Assembly (NCBI RefSeq): GCF_024436035.1
Contig: NZ_JANFNG010000015.1
Span: 1 to 64,000 of the forward strand
Length of the DNA stretch: 64,000 nucleotides
Direction of reading: 5' to 3'
Origin: Streptomyces humicola
GTDB lineage: Bacteria > Actinomycetota > Actinomycetes > Streptomycetales > Streptomycetaceae
The translations under genes were made by a program, and so were the position numbers. Below are positions 33,525-42,564 of this stretch, piece by piece (within the stretch, counting starts at the first letter, position 1; each line of letters starts with the position of its first letter). The notes under the pieces are model-generated. The model did no database searches and was not told where the DNA came from. It saw only the letters and a list, made by a program, of their open reading frames with translations.

Positions 33525-34892
33525 GTGGCTGACCGCACACCGCCGCTCTCCGTGGACGAGCTACGGCGGCTCGTCGATTCGGGCGCCGTCGACACCGTCG
33601 TCCTCGCCTTCACCGACATGCAGGGCCGCCTGCAGGGGAAGCGATTCGCCGCCCGCTTCTTCCTCGACGAGGTGCTCGAAGGAGGCACCGAAGGGTGCAA
33701 CTACCTGCTAGCCGTCGACGCCGACATGAACACCGTCGACGGCTATGCGATGTCCTCCTGGGAGCGCGGCTACGGCGACTTCGCCATCCACGCCGACCAG
33801 GCCACCTTGCGGCGCACCCCCTGGAACGAGGGCACCGCACTGCTCCTCGCCGACCTCGCCTGGCACGACGGCACGCCCGTCGCCGCCTCCCCGCGCCAGA
33901 TACTGCGCCGCCAGCTCGACCGCGTCGCCGAACGCGGCTGGACGGCACTGGTCGGCACCGAGCTGGAGTTCATGGTCTTCAACGACACCTACGAGGACGC
34001 CTGGAAGTGCGGCTACCGCGGACTGAACCCCGCCAACCAGTACAACGTCGACTACTCGGTGCTGGGCACCGGACGCGTCGAGCCGCTGCTGCGCCGCATC
34101 CGCAACGAGATGGGCGCCGCAGGGATGACCGTGGAGTCCGCCAAAGGCGAGTGCAACCTCGGCCAGCACGAGATCGCCTTCCGGTACGACGAGGCGCTGG
34201 TCACCTGCGACCAGCACGTCATCTACAAGACGGGTGCCAAGGAGATCGCCGCCCAGCAGGGGTCGGCGCTCACCTTCATGGCCAAGTACGACGAGCGCGA
34301 GGGCAATTCCTGCCACATCCACCTCTCGTTGCGCAACCAGGCGGGCGACCCAGTACTCGCCGACGACAGCGGCGAACACGGCATGTCGCCCACGATGCGC
34401 CACTTCCTCGCCGGGCAGCTCGCCGCCCTGCGCGACTTCACCCTCCTGTACGCGCCCAACATCAACTCCTACAAGCGCTACCGCCCCGGCTCCTTCGCCC
34501 CGACCGCCGTCGCCTGGGGCCCCGACAACCGCACCTGCGCCCTGCGCGTCATCGGCCACGGCCACTCCCTGCGCTTCGAGAACCGCGTGCCGGGCGGCGA
34601 CGTCAACCCCTACCTCGCCGTCGCCGCGATGGTCGCGGCCGGCCTGTACGGCATCGAGCACGAGCTGGAACTGCCCGACCCGTGCACCGCAAACGCCTAC
34701 GTCGGGAACGCGGTCCACGTACCGGCGACGCTGCGCGAGGCGGCTGAGCTGTGGCAGGCGAGCGACCTGGCGCGTGGCGCCTTCGGCGACGAGGTCGTCG
34801 ACCACTACGCCCACATGGCGCGCGTCGAACAGGACGCCTACGACAGCGCCGTCACCGACTGGGAGCGCTACCGCTCCTTCGAACGGATGTGA
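33525..34892 (+). CDS. Glutamine synthetase-like gamma-glutamyl amine ligase (GlnA4 type)
   Basis: A 455-aa member of the GS-I fold. Active-site blocks are visible: GTELEFMVF, ESAKGECNLGQHE, GNSCHIHLSL, NSYKRYRPGSF and RFENRVPGGDVNPYL. The adenylylation loop Tyr and ammonium-site residues of true GlnA are not conserved as in GlnA1, consistent with amine rather than ammonia as acceptor. By position and neighbours it corresponds to SCO1613 (GlnA4), reported to make gamma-glutamylethanolamide from ethanolamine, as I recall. GTG 33525 follows AGGAGG. It heads a probable operon with the aldehyde dehydrogenase and SDR genes. Confidence 0.88.
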   Translation: MADRTPPLSVDELRRLVDSGAVDTVVLAFTDMQGRLQGKRFAARFFLDEVLEGGTEGCNYLLAVDADMNTVDGYAMSSWERGYGDFAIHADQATLRRTPWNEGTALLLADLAWHDGTPVAASPRQILRRQLDRVAERGWTALVGTELEFMVFNDTYEDAWKCGYRGLNPANQYNVDYSVLGTGRVEPLLRRIRNEMGAAGMTVESAKGECNLGQHEIAFRYDEALVTCDQHVIYKTGAKEIAAQQGSALTFMAKYDEREGNSCHIHLSLRNQAGDPVLADDSGEHGMSPTMRHFLAGQLAALRDFTLLYAPNINSYKRYRPGSFAPTAVAWGPDNRTCALRVIGHGHSLRFENRVPGGDVNPYLAVAAMVAAGLYGIEHELELPDPCTANAYVGNAVHVPATLREAAELWQASDLARGAFGDEVVDHYAHMARVEQDAYDSAVTDWERYRSFERM

Positions 34893-34900
34893 GGACACCC

Positions 34901-36289
34901 TTGCCGGAGCACCGCACGCAGGACCCGACCGAGCACCAGGTGCTGAACCCCGCCACCGAGGAGGTGATCGCCACCGTTCCGGCCACGCCGCCGGACCAGG
35001 TCGACGCCGCCGTGGCCCGCGCGCTGCTCGCCCAGGGCCAGTGGGCCCGCCTGCCGGCCGCCGACCGCGCCCGGCAGCTTCGCCGCTTCGCCGCCGTCGT
35101 CGATGAACACCTTGAAGAACTGTCCGCGTTGGAGGTGCGGGAGGCCGGCCACCCGATCGGGAACGCCCGTTGGGAGGCGGGCAACGTACGCGATCTGCTC
35201 GACTACTGCGCCGGGGGAGCGGAGCGGCTGGGCGGCGCCCAGATCCCCGTCCCCGGCGGCCTCGACGTCACCTTCCACGAACCGCTCGGCGTCGTCGGCG
35301 TCATCGTCCCGTGGAACTTCCCGATGCCGATCGCGGCCTGGTCCGCGGCGCCGGCGCTCGCCGCGGGAAACGCGGTCGTGGTCAAACCCGCCGAGACCAC
35401 CCCGCTCACCGCGCTGCGCCTGGCCGAACTCGCCCTGGAGGCGGGCCTTCCCACAGGGCTGCTGCAGGTCCTTCCGGGCGCAGGGCCGGTCACCGGCACT
35501 GCACTCGTCGACCATCCGCACGTCGCCAAGATCGTCTTCACCGGTTCCACAGCCGTCGGCAAGCAGGTGATGGCCCGCTGCGCGGGCCAGGTCAAACGGA
35601 TCACCCTGGAACTCGGCGGCAAGAGCCCCAACATCGTCTTCGCCGACGCCGACCTCGAAACGGCGGCCGCGGCAGCCCCCATGTCGTTCCTCGACAACAC
35701 CGGGCAGGACTGCTGCGCCCGCAGCCGCATCCTGGTCCAGCGCAGCGTCCACGACAGGTTCCTGGAACTGCTCGAACCCCACATCAAGGCCGTCACCGTG
35801 GGCGATCCCACGGATCCCGCGACACAGATGGGCCCCCTGATCTCGGCGGCGCAGCGCGAGCGCGTACGGTCCTACGTCCCCGAGGACGCGCCCGCCGCGA
35901 TCCGCGGCAGCGCACCCGGCGGGAAGGGCTTCTGGTACCCGGCCACCGTGCTGACCCACGTGGCCGAGGACGCGCCCGCCGCGACCGAGGAGATCTTCGG
36001 TCCCGTGGCCGTCGTCCTGCCCTTCGACGACGAGGCCGACGCCGTACGGCTCGCCAACGCCACCCGCTACGGCCTCGCCGGATCGCTGTGGACCCGCGAC
36101 GTCGGCCGCGCGATCCGGGTCTCCCGGGCCGTCACCGCGGGCAACCTGTCCGTCAACTCCCACAGCGCCGTCCGCTACTGGACCCCCTTCGGCGGCTTCG
36201 GCGAATCCGGCCTGGGCCGCGAGCTGGGGCCCGGCGCCCTGAGCGCCTTCACCGAGACCAAGAACGTCTTCATCAGCACGGAGGAGTGA
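34901..36289 (+). CDS. NAD(P)-dependent aldehyde dehydrogenase
   Basis: A 462-aa enzyme. The cofactor site is PWNFPMPIAAW and FTGSTAVGK, the general base Glu is in LELGGKSPN, and the nucleophile Cys is the first of the pair in NTGQDCCARS. EIFGPVAVVLPF is the C-terminal signature. TTG 34901 with GAGGA 5 nt upstream lies 8 nt after the ligase stop. In the proposed pathway it would oxidise a gamma-glutamyl aldehyde to the acid, for instance to gamma-glutamylglycine if ethanolamine is the amine. Substrate assignment is inferred from the neighbours only. Confidence 0.9.
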   Translation: MPEHRTQDPTEHQVLNPATEEVIATVPATPPDQVDAAVARALLAQGQWARLPAADRARQLRRFAAVVDEHLEELSALEVREAGHPIGNARWEAGNVRDLLDYCAGGAERLGGAQIPVPGGLDVTFHEPLGVVGVIVPWNFPMPIAAWSAAPALAAGNAVVVKPAETTPLTALRLAELALEAGLPTGLLQVLPGAGPVTGTALVDHPHVAKIVFTGSTAVGKQVMARCAGQVKRITLELGGKSPNIVFADADLETAAAAAPMSFLDNTGQDCCARSRILVQRSVHDRFLELLEPHIKAVTVGDPTDPATQMGPLISAAQRERVRSYVPEDAPAAIRGSAPGGKGFWYPATVLTHVAEDAPAATEEIFGPVAVVLPFDDEADAVRLANATRYGLAGSLWTRDVGRAIRVSRAVTAGNLSVNSHSAVRYWTPFGGFGESGLGRELGPGALSAFTETKNVFISTEE

Positions 36290-36292
36290 GCA

Positions 36293-37084
36293 ATGACAGA
36301 CCAGGCACGCGAGGTCGTCTGCCGCCGACTGCCCGGCCGTACGGCCGTCGTCACCGGAGCCGGAAGCGGCATCGGCCTGGCCACCGCCCGCCGGCTCGCC
36401 TCCGAAGGCGCCAACGTGGTGTGCGCCGACATCGACGAGGAGGCGGGCAAGGCGGCCGCCGGCGACGTGGGAGGCCTGTTCGTGCGTGTCGACGTCACCG
36501 ACGCCGAGCAGGTCGAGGCGCTCTTCGCGGTAGCCCACGACGCTTACGGCTGCGTCGACATCGCCTTCAACAACGCCGGCATCTCGCCCCCGGACGACGA
36601 CTCGATCCTCACCACCGGCATCGACGCCTGGCGGCGCGTCCAGGAGGTCAACCTCACCTCCGTCTATCTGTGCTGCAAGGCGGCGCTGCCCTACATGCAG
36701 CGGCAGGGCCGGGGCTCCATCATCAACACCGCCAGCTTCGTCGCCGTGATGGGCGCCGCCACCTCGCAGATCTCGTACACCGCCTCCAAGGGCGGCGTAC
36801 TGGCCATGTCACGCGAGCTGGGCGTGCAGTTCGCCCGCGAGGGCATCCGCGTCAACGCGCTGTGCCCGGGGCCGGTCAACACACCACTTCTGCAGGAGCT
36901 GTTCGCCAAGGACCCCGAGCGGGCGGCGCGCCGGCTCGTCCACATCCCGCTCGGACGGTTCGCCGAGGCCACCGAGATCGCCGCCGCCGTCGCCTTCCTC
37001 GCCAGCGACGACTCCTCGTTCATCACCGGCTCGGAGTTCCTCGTCGACGGCGGCATCGCCGGGGCCTACGTCACGCCGCTGTAG
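36293..37084 (+). CDS. Short-chain dehydrogenase/reductase
   Basis: A 263-aa classical SDR. The cofactor motif is VVTGAGSGIGLATA, acidic Asp after VVCAD suggests NAD preference, NNAGIS is the structural motif, and the catalytic Ser-Tyr-Lys triad appears in NTASFVAV and ISYTASKGG. It starts 3 nt after the aldehyde dehydrogenase stop, so it is translationally linked. In an ethanolamine pathway it could oxidise the terminal alcohol of gamma-glutamylethanolamide to the aldehyde, a step otherwise lacking in the cluster. This is inference. Confidence 0.9.
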   Translation: MTDQAREVVCRRLPGRTAVVTGAGSGIGLATARRLASEGANVVCADIDEEAGKAAAGDVGGLFVRVDVTDAEQVEALFAVAHDAYGCVDIAFNNAGISPPDDDSILTTGIDAWRRVQEVNLTSVYLCCKAALPYMQRQGRGSIINTASFVAVMGAATSQISYTASKGGVLAMSRELGVQFAREGIRVNALCPGPVNTPLLQELFAKDPERAARRLVHIPLGRFAEATEIAAAVAFLASDDSSFITGSEFLVDGGIAGAYVTPL

Positions 37085-37097
37085 TCCTCTGCAGCCA

Positions 37098-38300
37098 TCA
37101 CAGGAAGGTCTTGCCCTCGCCGCGGTAGGTGGGCACCGTGCCCACCACCCGGTCGCCCTCGACGAGATGGAGCTCGGCGAAGCGCTCGCACAGCTCCCCG
37201 GCCTTGGCGTGCCGGAACCACACCTTGTCGCCGATGAGCAGGTCGTCGGCGGCCGAGCCCAGGAGCGGCGTCTGCACCTCGCCGGCGCCCTCCTGCCGGT
37301 CGTACGAGAGACCCGCGGGCAGATACGGCTCGGGCAGCCGGTCGCGTCCTGCCGCCCCCGACGCCGGGTAGCCGCCGCCCAGCACCGTCACCACACCGAC
37401 CCCCGGACGCCGCACCACGGGCTGGGCGAAGAGCGCGGCCGGACGCCCCCGGAACGAGGTGTAGTTGTCGAACAACCGCGGTGCGAACAGCCCCGACCCC
37501 GCGGCGATCTCCGTCACCGCTCGCTCGGCCGCCGTGTGCTGGACGCTGCCCGTGCCGCCGCCGTTGACGAACTCCAGCTCCGGTGCCACCGCGCGGACCG
37601 CACGCACCACCTCCGCGCGGCGCTCGGCGAGCTCGCGCCGCGCGGCGGACTGCACCAGTCGGACGGCGCGCGAACGCAGCGGACGGCCCGCGATCGCGTC
37701 CCCGACACCGGCCACATGCCCCTCGTAGGCCATCAGCCCCACCAGCCGGAAGCCCGGGCGCCGCACCACCGCCCGGGCCAGATCGGCGAGTTGGGCGGGA
37801 CGGCTCAGTGGCGAGCGGCGCGCGCCGATCCGCACCCGGCGGCCGAGTAGCCGCAGGCTCGTGTCCAGCTCCAGGCAGACCCGTACCTCCTCGCTGCCAC
37901 CCGCGCGCGCCGCGTCGATCAGGTCGAGCTGGGCGGTGTCGTCGACCATCACCGTGACGGCGCCCGCCAGCTTGGGATCGGCGGCGAGTTCCGCATAGCC
38001 GCCGCGGTCCGCGGACGGATAGGCGAGCAGCACGTCCTCGAACCCGGCACGGGCCAGCCACAGCGATTCGGCGAGCGTGAACGCCATGATCCCGGCGAAA
38101 CCATCCATACCGAGCGCCCGTTCAAGCAGCGCACGGCACCGTACGGACTTGCTCGCCACCCGGACCGGCTTGCCGCCCGCGCGGCGCACCAGATCGGCGG
38201 CGTTGGCGTCGAACGCCGCCAAGTCCACGATCGCCAGCGGCGCGTCGAGAGCAGCGGTGGCCCGGTCGTAGCGGGCCCGGTCGGCAACGCGATCAGCCAT
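37098..38300 (-). CDS. Fold-type III PLP enzyme (alanine racemase N-domain/D-threonine aldolase-like)
   Basis: A 400-aa protein. The PLP lysine is probably in RVASKSVRCRAL after strand 1 of the TIM barrel. LMAYEGHVAGVGD and the glycine loop FVNGGGTGS bind the phosphate. The C-terminal beta domain contains HxxxC-like RHAKAGELCERF, where metal-dependent D-threonine aldolase relatives bind a divalent ion. It resembles the amino-acid deaminase/aldolase group (COG3616). ATG 38300 has no clear ribosome site; a longer frame starts at 38360. It is convergent with the SDR gene. The substrate is unknown, perhaps a D-hydroxyamino acid. Confidence 0.82.
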   Translation of the reverse strand: MADRVADRARYDRATAALDAPLAIVDLAAFDANAADLVRRAGGKPVRVASKSVRCRALLERALGMDGFAGIMAFTLAESLWLARAGFEDVLLAYPSADRGGYAELAADPKLAGAVTVMVDDTAQLDLIDAARAGGSEEVRVCLELDTSLRLLGRRVRIGARRSPLSRPAQLADLARAVVRRPGFRLVGLMAYEGHVAGVGDAIAGRPLRSRAVRLVQSAARRELAERRAEVVRAVRAVAPELEFVNGGGTGSVQHTAAERAVTEIAAGSGLFAPRLFDNYTSFRGRPAALFAQPVVRRPGVGVVTVLGGGYPASGAAGRDRLPEPYLPAGLSYDRQEGAGEVQTPLLGSAADDLLIGDKVWFRHAKAGELCERFAELHLVEGDRVVGTVPTYRGEGKTFL

Positions 38301-38487
38301 GCGGGCAGCTTGCACTGTTCGCGTCCCGGGGGCAACGGCACGAACAGGAGCGGACAACATACGGACTGCCGGACGCGCGCACAGTCACACACCGTAGAGT
38401 GGCCGTCGAACCGGGTCCCCGCGGTCGGGACCGGGCATGATGGCCACGTCGTGAGGCGTGTACGCGCTGGGCAGGAGGGGGCACCGG

Positions 38488-39498
38488 GTGGGCACCGGAG
38501 TCGACGGCGGCGGACGGCGATTCCCCGGCCGCCAGGGACCGACCGGCCGGCCTCACCCGCCCCTGACACCCCCTGCGCCGCCCCCGTTTCCACCGATGCC
38601 ACCGATGCCGCCGGCCTACCGGCCGACGGCCGCGCCGTATGCCGTCCCGCCGGGACCGCGGCCGCGCTACACCCCGCCGTCCCCGCACGCGACCCTGCCC
38701 CCCGAGGTGCAGCGGCGCGTGGCCCGTGGCAGGGCCGTGGCCGGAGTGTGCCTGGTGGTAGGAATGGGCCTTCTGATCGGTGCGGCCGCGGGGTACTCGA
38801 TAGGCGGCTACCCCGCCTCCGCACAACCGGCCGCCCAATCCACCACGGCCGCCTACGCCGTGACCCACGACCTGTGGCACAACGTCCCCGTCGACACGCT
38901 CTTCCCGCCCACCGTGAACGGCCCGGGCGCCGGGCCGGGCGGCGCCGACCGCACCTGGACCCGCGTCGGTGTCGCACCGGACAGCGACTGCGACGGCGCG
39001 TTCGACCCCGCACTGGCGAAGACGCTCGCGCCGGTCGGCTGCCGGCGGCTGGTGCGCGCCACGTACACCGACTCCACATCGAGCGACGTCACCACCGTCG
39101 GTCTGCTCATCACCCGCGCCGACCCGGCTGGGATGGCCCGCCTCAGCGCCGCATGGAGGGCCCAGCACCTCGGCCAGGACGCCGAGTTGATGCCCCGTCC
39201 GGTCGCCTTCCCCGGTACGGATTCGACGGGATTCGGCCTCGCACAGCGCGCGAGCTGGCAGGTGGACATCCTGAACGAGCTGCCCGCGGTCGTCTACGCG
39301 GTGAGCGGCTTCGCCGACAGCCGTACCGTCACCGACCCCCAACCCGCCGCCGCGGCCACCATCCAGGGCGCCACCAGCGCGCCCGCCCAGGCAGGACTCG
39401 GGTACGACGCCCGCGGCCTGACCATCGCGATCGAACAGCGCCTCGTGGCCGCCACCCGGGCCGCGCTCCACGAGTCCAGCGCCGGAGCCGCCCGATGA
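38488..39498 (+). CDS. Proline-rich single-span membrane protein coupled to a mycosin-like protease
   Basis: A 336-aa protein of unknown function. The first about 80 residues are cytoplasmic and Pro-rich (TPPAPPPFPPMPPMPP). One membrane helix (about residues 83-106, AVAGVCLVVGMGLLIGAAAG) anchors an extracytoplasmic domain with two cysteines (SDCDGAFDPALAK and VGCRRL) that may form a disulfide. GTG 38488 is preferred, with AGGAGGGG 7 nt upstream; the frame opens at 38458. Its stop overlaps the protease ATG (ATGA), so the two products are made together and may form a membrane complex, or this may be a substrate or regulator of the protease. Confidence 0.8.
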   Translation: MGTGVDGGGRRFPGRQGPTGRPHPPLTPPAPPPFPPMPPMPPAYRPTAAPYAVPPGPRPRYTPPSPHATLPPEVQRRVARGRAVAGVCLVVGMGLLIGAAAGYSIGGYPASAQPAAQSTTAAYAVTHDLWHNVPVDTLFPPTVNGPGAGPGGADRTWTRVGVAPDSDCDGAFDPALAKTLAPVGCRRLVRATYTDSTSSDVTTVGLLITRADPAGMARLSAAWRAQHLGQDAELMPRPVAFPGTDSTGFGLAQRASWQVDILNELPAVVYAVSGFADSRTVTDPQPAAAATIQGATSAPAQAGLGYDARGLTIAIEQRLVAATRAALHESSAGAAR

Positions 39499-40778
39499 CG
39501 CCCACCCGTCTCCCACCACCACCCTCAACGGACGCCCTTCGGGCGACGGTGGCGCCCGTCCGTGTCCCGCGTCCGGCGCGTACCGCCGCCACCGCCCTGC
39601 TCTGCGCTCTCGCCGCCGTCGTCACCGTGCTGCTCCCGGGCGCCCCGGCGGCGTTCGCCGACTCGATCCGCGACCAGCAGTGGCCGCTGCAGGTGCTCGA
39701 CGCACAGCAGGCTTGGCAGACCTCCAGGGGGCGCGGCGTCACGGTCGCCGTCCTGGACACCGGGGTCGACGGCAGCCACCCGGACCTGACCGGGCAGGTG
39801 CTGCCCGGCACCGATCTGATCGGCTTCGGCGCCAAGCCGGGCGACGGCGACTGGGCCCGGCACGGCACCGCCATGGCGGGCATCATCGCAGGCCATGGCC
39901 ACGGTCCCGGCGGCAGCGACGGCGTGATGGGCATCGCGCCCGAGGCGAGGATCCTGCCCGTGCGGGTGATCCTGGAGGACACCGACCCGCAGCGGCAGCG
40001 TGCCCGCGACACCCGTGGCGGCGCGCTCGCGCAGGGCATCCGCTGGGCTGCCGACCACGGCGCGAACGTCATCAACCTCTCGCTCGGCGACGACAGCAAG
40101 TCCGCTCATCCCGACGCGGACGAGGACAACGCCATCCAGTACGCGCTCTCCAAGGGCATCGTGGTCGTCGCCTCCGCCGGCAACAGCGGCCAGCAGGGCG
40201 ACCCGGCCTCGTACCCGGCCGCCTACCCGGGTGTCATCGCCGTCGCCGCGCTCGACCGCTACGGCAGGAGGGCCGCGTTCTCGACCTCCCGCTGGTACGC
40301 GGCGGTCGGCGCGCCCGGCGTCGACGTGGTGATCGCCGACCCCGACCGCCAGTACTACGAAGGGTGGGGCACCAGCGCCGCCGCAGCCTACGCCTCCGGA
40401 GTGGTCGCGCTCATCCGCTCGGCGGATCCCCGCCTCAGCCCCGCCCAGATCAAGCAGGTGCTCGAACAGACCGCCACCGACAACCCGCCGGGCGGGCGCA
40501 ACGACGACGTCGGCTACGGCATGATCGACCCCGTCGCCGCGCTGCAGGCGGCCGCAAGGCTGACACCTCAGCCGGAGGCGCCCGCACCCGCCGCGTACGC
40601 CAAGCAGTACTTCGGCCCGGGGCCGCAGCCGGTACACGCCCAGGCCTCGTCCGGCATCGGTGCGGGACCGTGGATCGATCTGGGCTGTGCGATCGCCGGA
40701 GCGGTGCTGATCTCGGCCACCGCGGCGATCCGGCTGCGCGTGAGCCGCGTCAGCGGTCAGCCGTGGTCTACGAGCTGA
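39495..40778 (+). CDS. Membrane-anchored S8 subtilisin-like serine protease (mycosin type)
   Basis: A 427-aa secreted protease. A signal sequence at about residues 30-55 is followed by the subtilase core with Asp88 (VAVLDTGVD), His123 (HGTAMAGI), Asn in SAGNSG and Ser294 (GTSAAAAYASG). A Pro/Ala linker and a C-terminal membrane helix (about residues 397-420) anchor it, the MycP architecture of type VII secretion. No EccA-E, EsxA-like or WXG100 genes are nearby, so its substrate is unclear; the coupled upstream membrane protein is the best candidate partner. The 3' end overlaps the convergent beta-lactamase-fold gene by 11 bp. Confidence 0.9.
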   Translation: MTPTRLPPPPSTDALRATVAPVRVPRPARTAATALLCALAAVVTVLLPGAPAAFADSIRDQQWPLQVLDAQQAWQTSRGRGVTVAVLDTGVDGSHPDLTGQVLPGTDLIGFGAKPGDGDWARHGTAMAGIIAGHGHGPGGSDGVMGIAPEARILPVRVILEDTDPQRQRARDTRGGALAQGIRWAADHGANVINLSLGDDSKSAHPDADEDNAIQYALSKGIVVVASAGNSGQQGDPASYPAAYPGVIAVAALDRYGRRAAFSTSRWYAAVGAPGVDVVIADPDRQYYEGWGTSAAAAYASGVVALIRSADPRLSPAQIKQVLEQTATDNPPGGRNDDVGYGMIDPVAALQAAARLTPQPEAPAPAAYAKQYFGPGPQPVHAQASSGIGAGPWIDLGCAIAGAVLISATAAIRLRVSRVSGQPWSTS

Positions 40779-41697
40779 GGATCGCCTGCACGGCGGTCTG
40801 CGCAACGCTCCCCACCAGCGACGTGCCGGTGGCGCGTGAGGCATTGCCGCTCGACAGCACGGCGATCAGCACGCCGCGCCCGTCGGCCTCGACCCGCCCG
40901 ATGCTGTTGATGTCCCACAACTGCGTGGAGGTCCGCTGCATCAGGCCGTTCTTCGCGGCGCTGCGCGAGGCGTCGTCCGCCGCCTCCGAGACGCCCCAGC
41001 CCTGATTCGGAGGCGCCGCCCGGTCCAACAGCCCCTGGGCGTACTTCTGCGACGCCACGTTCAGTTCGGAGTCGTCGCCGAACACCGCACGCAACAGCGT
41101 GACCTGGTCGGCCGCGGTCGTCCGCGTCAATCCCCACATCCCGCCGGGCCCGCCGCGGGTGCCGGTCAGGCCGAGCCGCTGGTTCGCCGCGTCGAGGCCG
41201 GGGGCGCCGCCGATGCCGTTCCACAGTGCGGTCGTCGCGCCGTCGTCGCCGCGCCCGATCATGGCGGCCGCGTAGCCCCGCTCCTCGTCGGTGGGGGAAC
41301 GTCCCGCTTCCTGCGCCTGCAGCAGCAGCGCGGCGAGGATGTCGACCTTGACGATGCTCGCGGTGTCGTACGCGCCGCGCCCGTACACCCCGCCGTCACC
41401 CGTCACCGTGTCCAGGACGGCGACCGACACGACGGCGCCGTGCGTATCCATGGAGCCCACCGCCCGGGCCAGCGCGGCGTCCATCTCGCCGGCCTCCGCG
41501 CTCTTGCTGGTCGTGTACTCGGCGGGGCCGCTTATCACCAGACCCTGCGCACGCGACTGCGCCTTGACGAACTCCGCGCCCGCGAGGGCGCTCACCGCGA
41601 GCATCACCGTGACCGCGCAGGCGCTCGCCGTCGACCTGGCGGTGCGGCGCATGCCCCTTGCGCGACGCCGCGAACCGCCAGGTCTGTCCTTCCCCAT
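40768..41697 (-). CDS. Secreted class A beta-lactamase-fold serine hydrolase
   Basis: A protein of about 309 aa. A basic start and hydrophobic signal helix (STASACAVTVMLAVSALAGA) precede a serine-hydrolase domain. The SxxK motif is seen as ASIVK in YDTASIVKVDIL, and a KNG in SAAKNGLM replaces the KTG triad. The omega-loop Glu of true beta-lactamases is not evident, so it may be a D,D-peptidase-like or penicillin-interacting protein rather than a resistance enzyme. The start is uncertain: ATG 41697 is used here, and ATG 41721 or 41652 are possible. It is divergent from the SseB gene. Confidence 0.78.
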   Translation of the reverse strand: MGKDRPGGSRRRARGMRRTARSTASACAVTVMLAVSALAGAEFVKAQSRAQGLVISGPAEYTTSKSAEAGEMDAALARAVGSMDTHGAVVSVAVLDTVTGDGGVYGRGAYDTASIVKVDILAALLLQAQEAGRSPTDEERGYAAAMIGRGDDGATTALWNGIGGAPGLDAANQRLGLTGTRGGPGGMWGLTRTTAADQVTLLRAVFGDDSELNVASQKYAQGLLDRAAPPNQGWGVSEAADDASRSAAKNGLMQRTSTQLWDINSIGRVEADGRGVLIAVLSSGNASRATGTSLVGSVAQTAVQAILSS

Positions 41698-41794
41698 GGG
41701 GTGCAACGTTACGCAGCGCATCTGCGTGAGTGCTGAGCCGAAGATGAAGACCCCGTGAGAAAACGGCGGATCGGCCGGCCGCTACGCTCGTGCG

Positions 41795-42559
41795 GTGGCA
41801 GGAAAGAACATCCCGGACCCGGGCTTCTCCGATGACGACGGAACCGCCGACCCCCGCCTTGCGGCTGCGCTCTCCGCTTACGCCGCCGATCCCGCCGGGG
41901 ACGCAGCGGAAGCCGGAGTGCTCGCGGCGCTGCCGGGCGCGCGGCTCCTGGTGCCGGTGGTCGCCGTGCTCGGCGAGTCCGAGAAGGGGCCGGACGGGCT
42001 GCGCCGGGAGAAGACGAGCGAGATGGCGGTGCCGACCATCCAGGCGCCCGACGGCCGGCGGGCGCTGCCCGCATTCACCTGTACCGACTCCTTGGCGCGC
42101 TGGCGCGCCGACGCCCGGCCCGTCGCCGTACCGCTGCACCAGGCGCTGCAGGCCCTCGCGCACGAGCAGGCCGACACGCTGCTGATCGACATGGCCGGGC
42201 CGGTCACCTACGCGCTCGCCGGGCCGGCGCTGCACGCACTCGCCTCGGGACGCGACCGCCTCGACCCGCTCACCGACCCTGCCGTCGCCGGCGCCGTACG
42301 CGACGTGGTCGCCGCCGAGCCGAGGGTGCTCCGCGCCCACCTGGTTGCGAGCAGCGACAGGACGACGGACGGCACGGTCGGACTGGTCATCGATTCCACC
42401 GAGGAGGTGGGTGCCGTCGCACGGCGCGTGGCGACGGCGCTCGCCGCTGACGAGGCGCTGCGTGCGCGACTCGTGCGCGGCCTCGACCTGGCGCTGCTCC
42501 CCGACGGCGTACGAATGCCGGGCGAGCCGCTCTTCAGCCGTACCGAGCCCCGGCCTTAG
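41795..42559 (+). CDS. SseB-family protein
   Basis: A 254-aa soluble protein matching the SseB N-terminal domain (GARLLVPVVAVLGESEKGPDGL, MAVPTIQAPDGRRALPAFTCTDSLARW, PVAVPLHQALQALAHEQADTLLIDMAGP) followed by a C-terminal domain as in the enhanced-serine-sensitivity family. Biochemical function in actinobacteria is not established. GTG 41795 lies 6 nt after the -10-like TACGCT with no Shine-Dalgarno, so translation may be leaderless. It is convergent with the DUF1844 gene, 5 nt apart. Confidence 0.85.
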   Translation: MAGKNIPDPGFSDDDGTADPRLAAALSAYAADPAGDAAEAGVLAALPGARLLVPVVAVLGESEKGPDGLRREKTSEMAVPTIQAPDGRRALPAFTCTDSLARWRADARPVAVPLHQALQALAHEQADTLLIDMAGPVTYALAGPALHALASGRDRLDPLTDPAVAGAVRDVVAAEPRVLRAHLVASSDRTTDGTVGLVIDSTEEVGAVARRVATALAADEALRARLVRGLDLALLPDGVRMPGEPLFSRTEPRP

Positions 42560-42564
42560 CGGCC

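Noticed and set aside
40768-41697. Reading the beta-lactamase-fold gene as an antibiotic-resistance determinant
   Set aside because: The KTG motif is altered to KNG and the omega-loop Glu is not evident; a cell-wall-related role is as likely.
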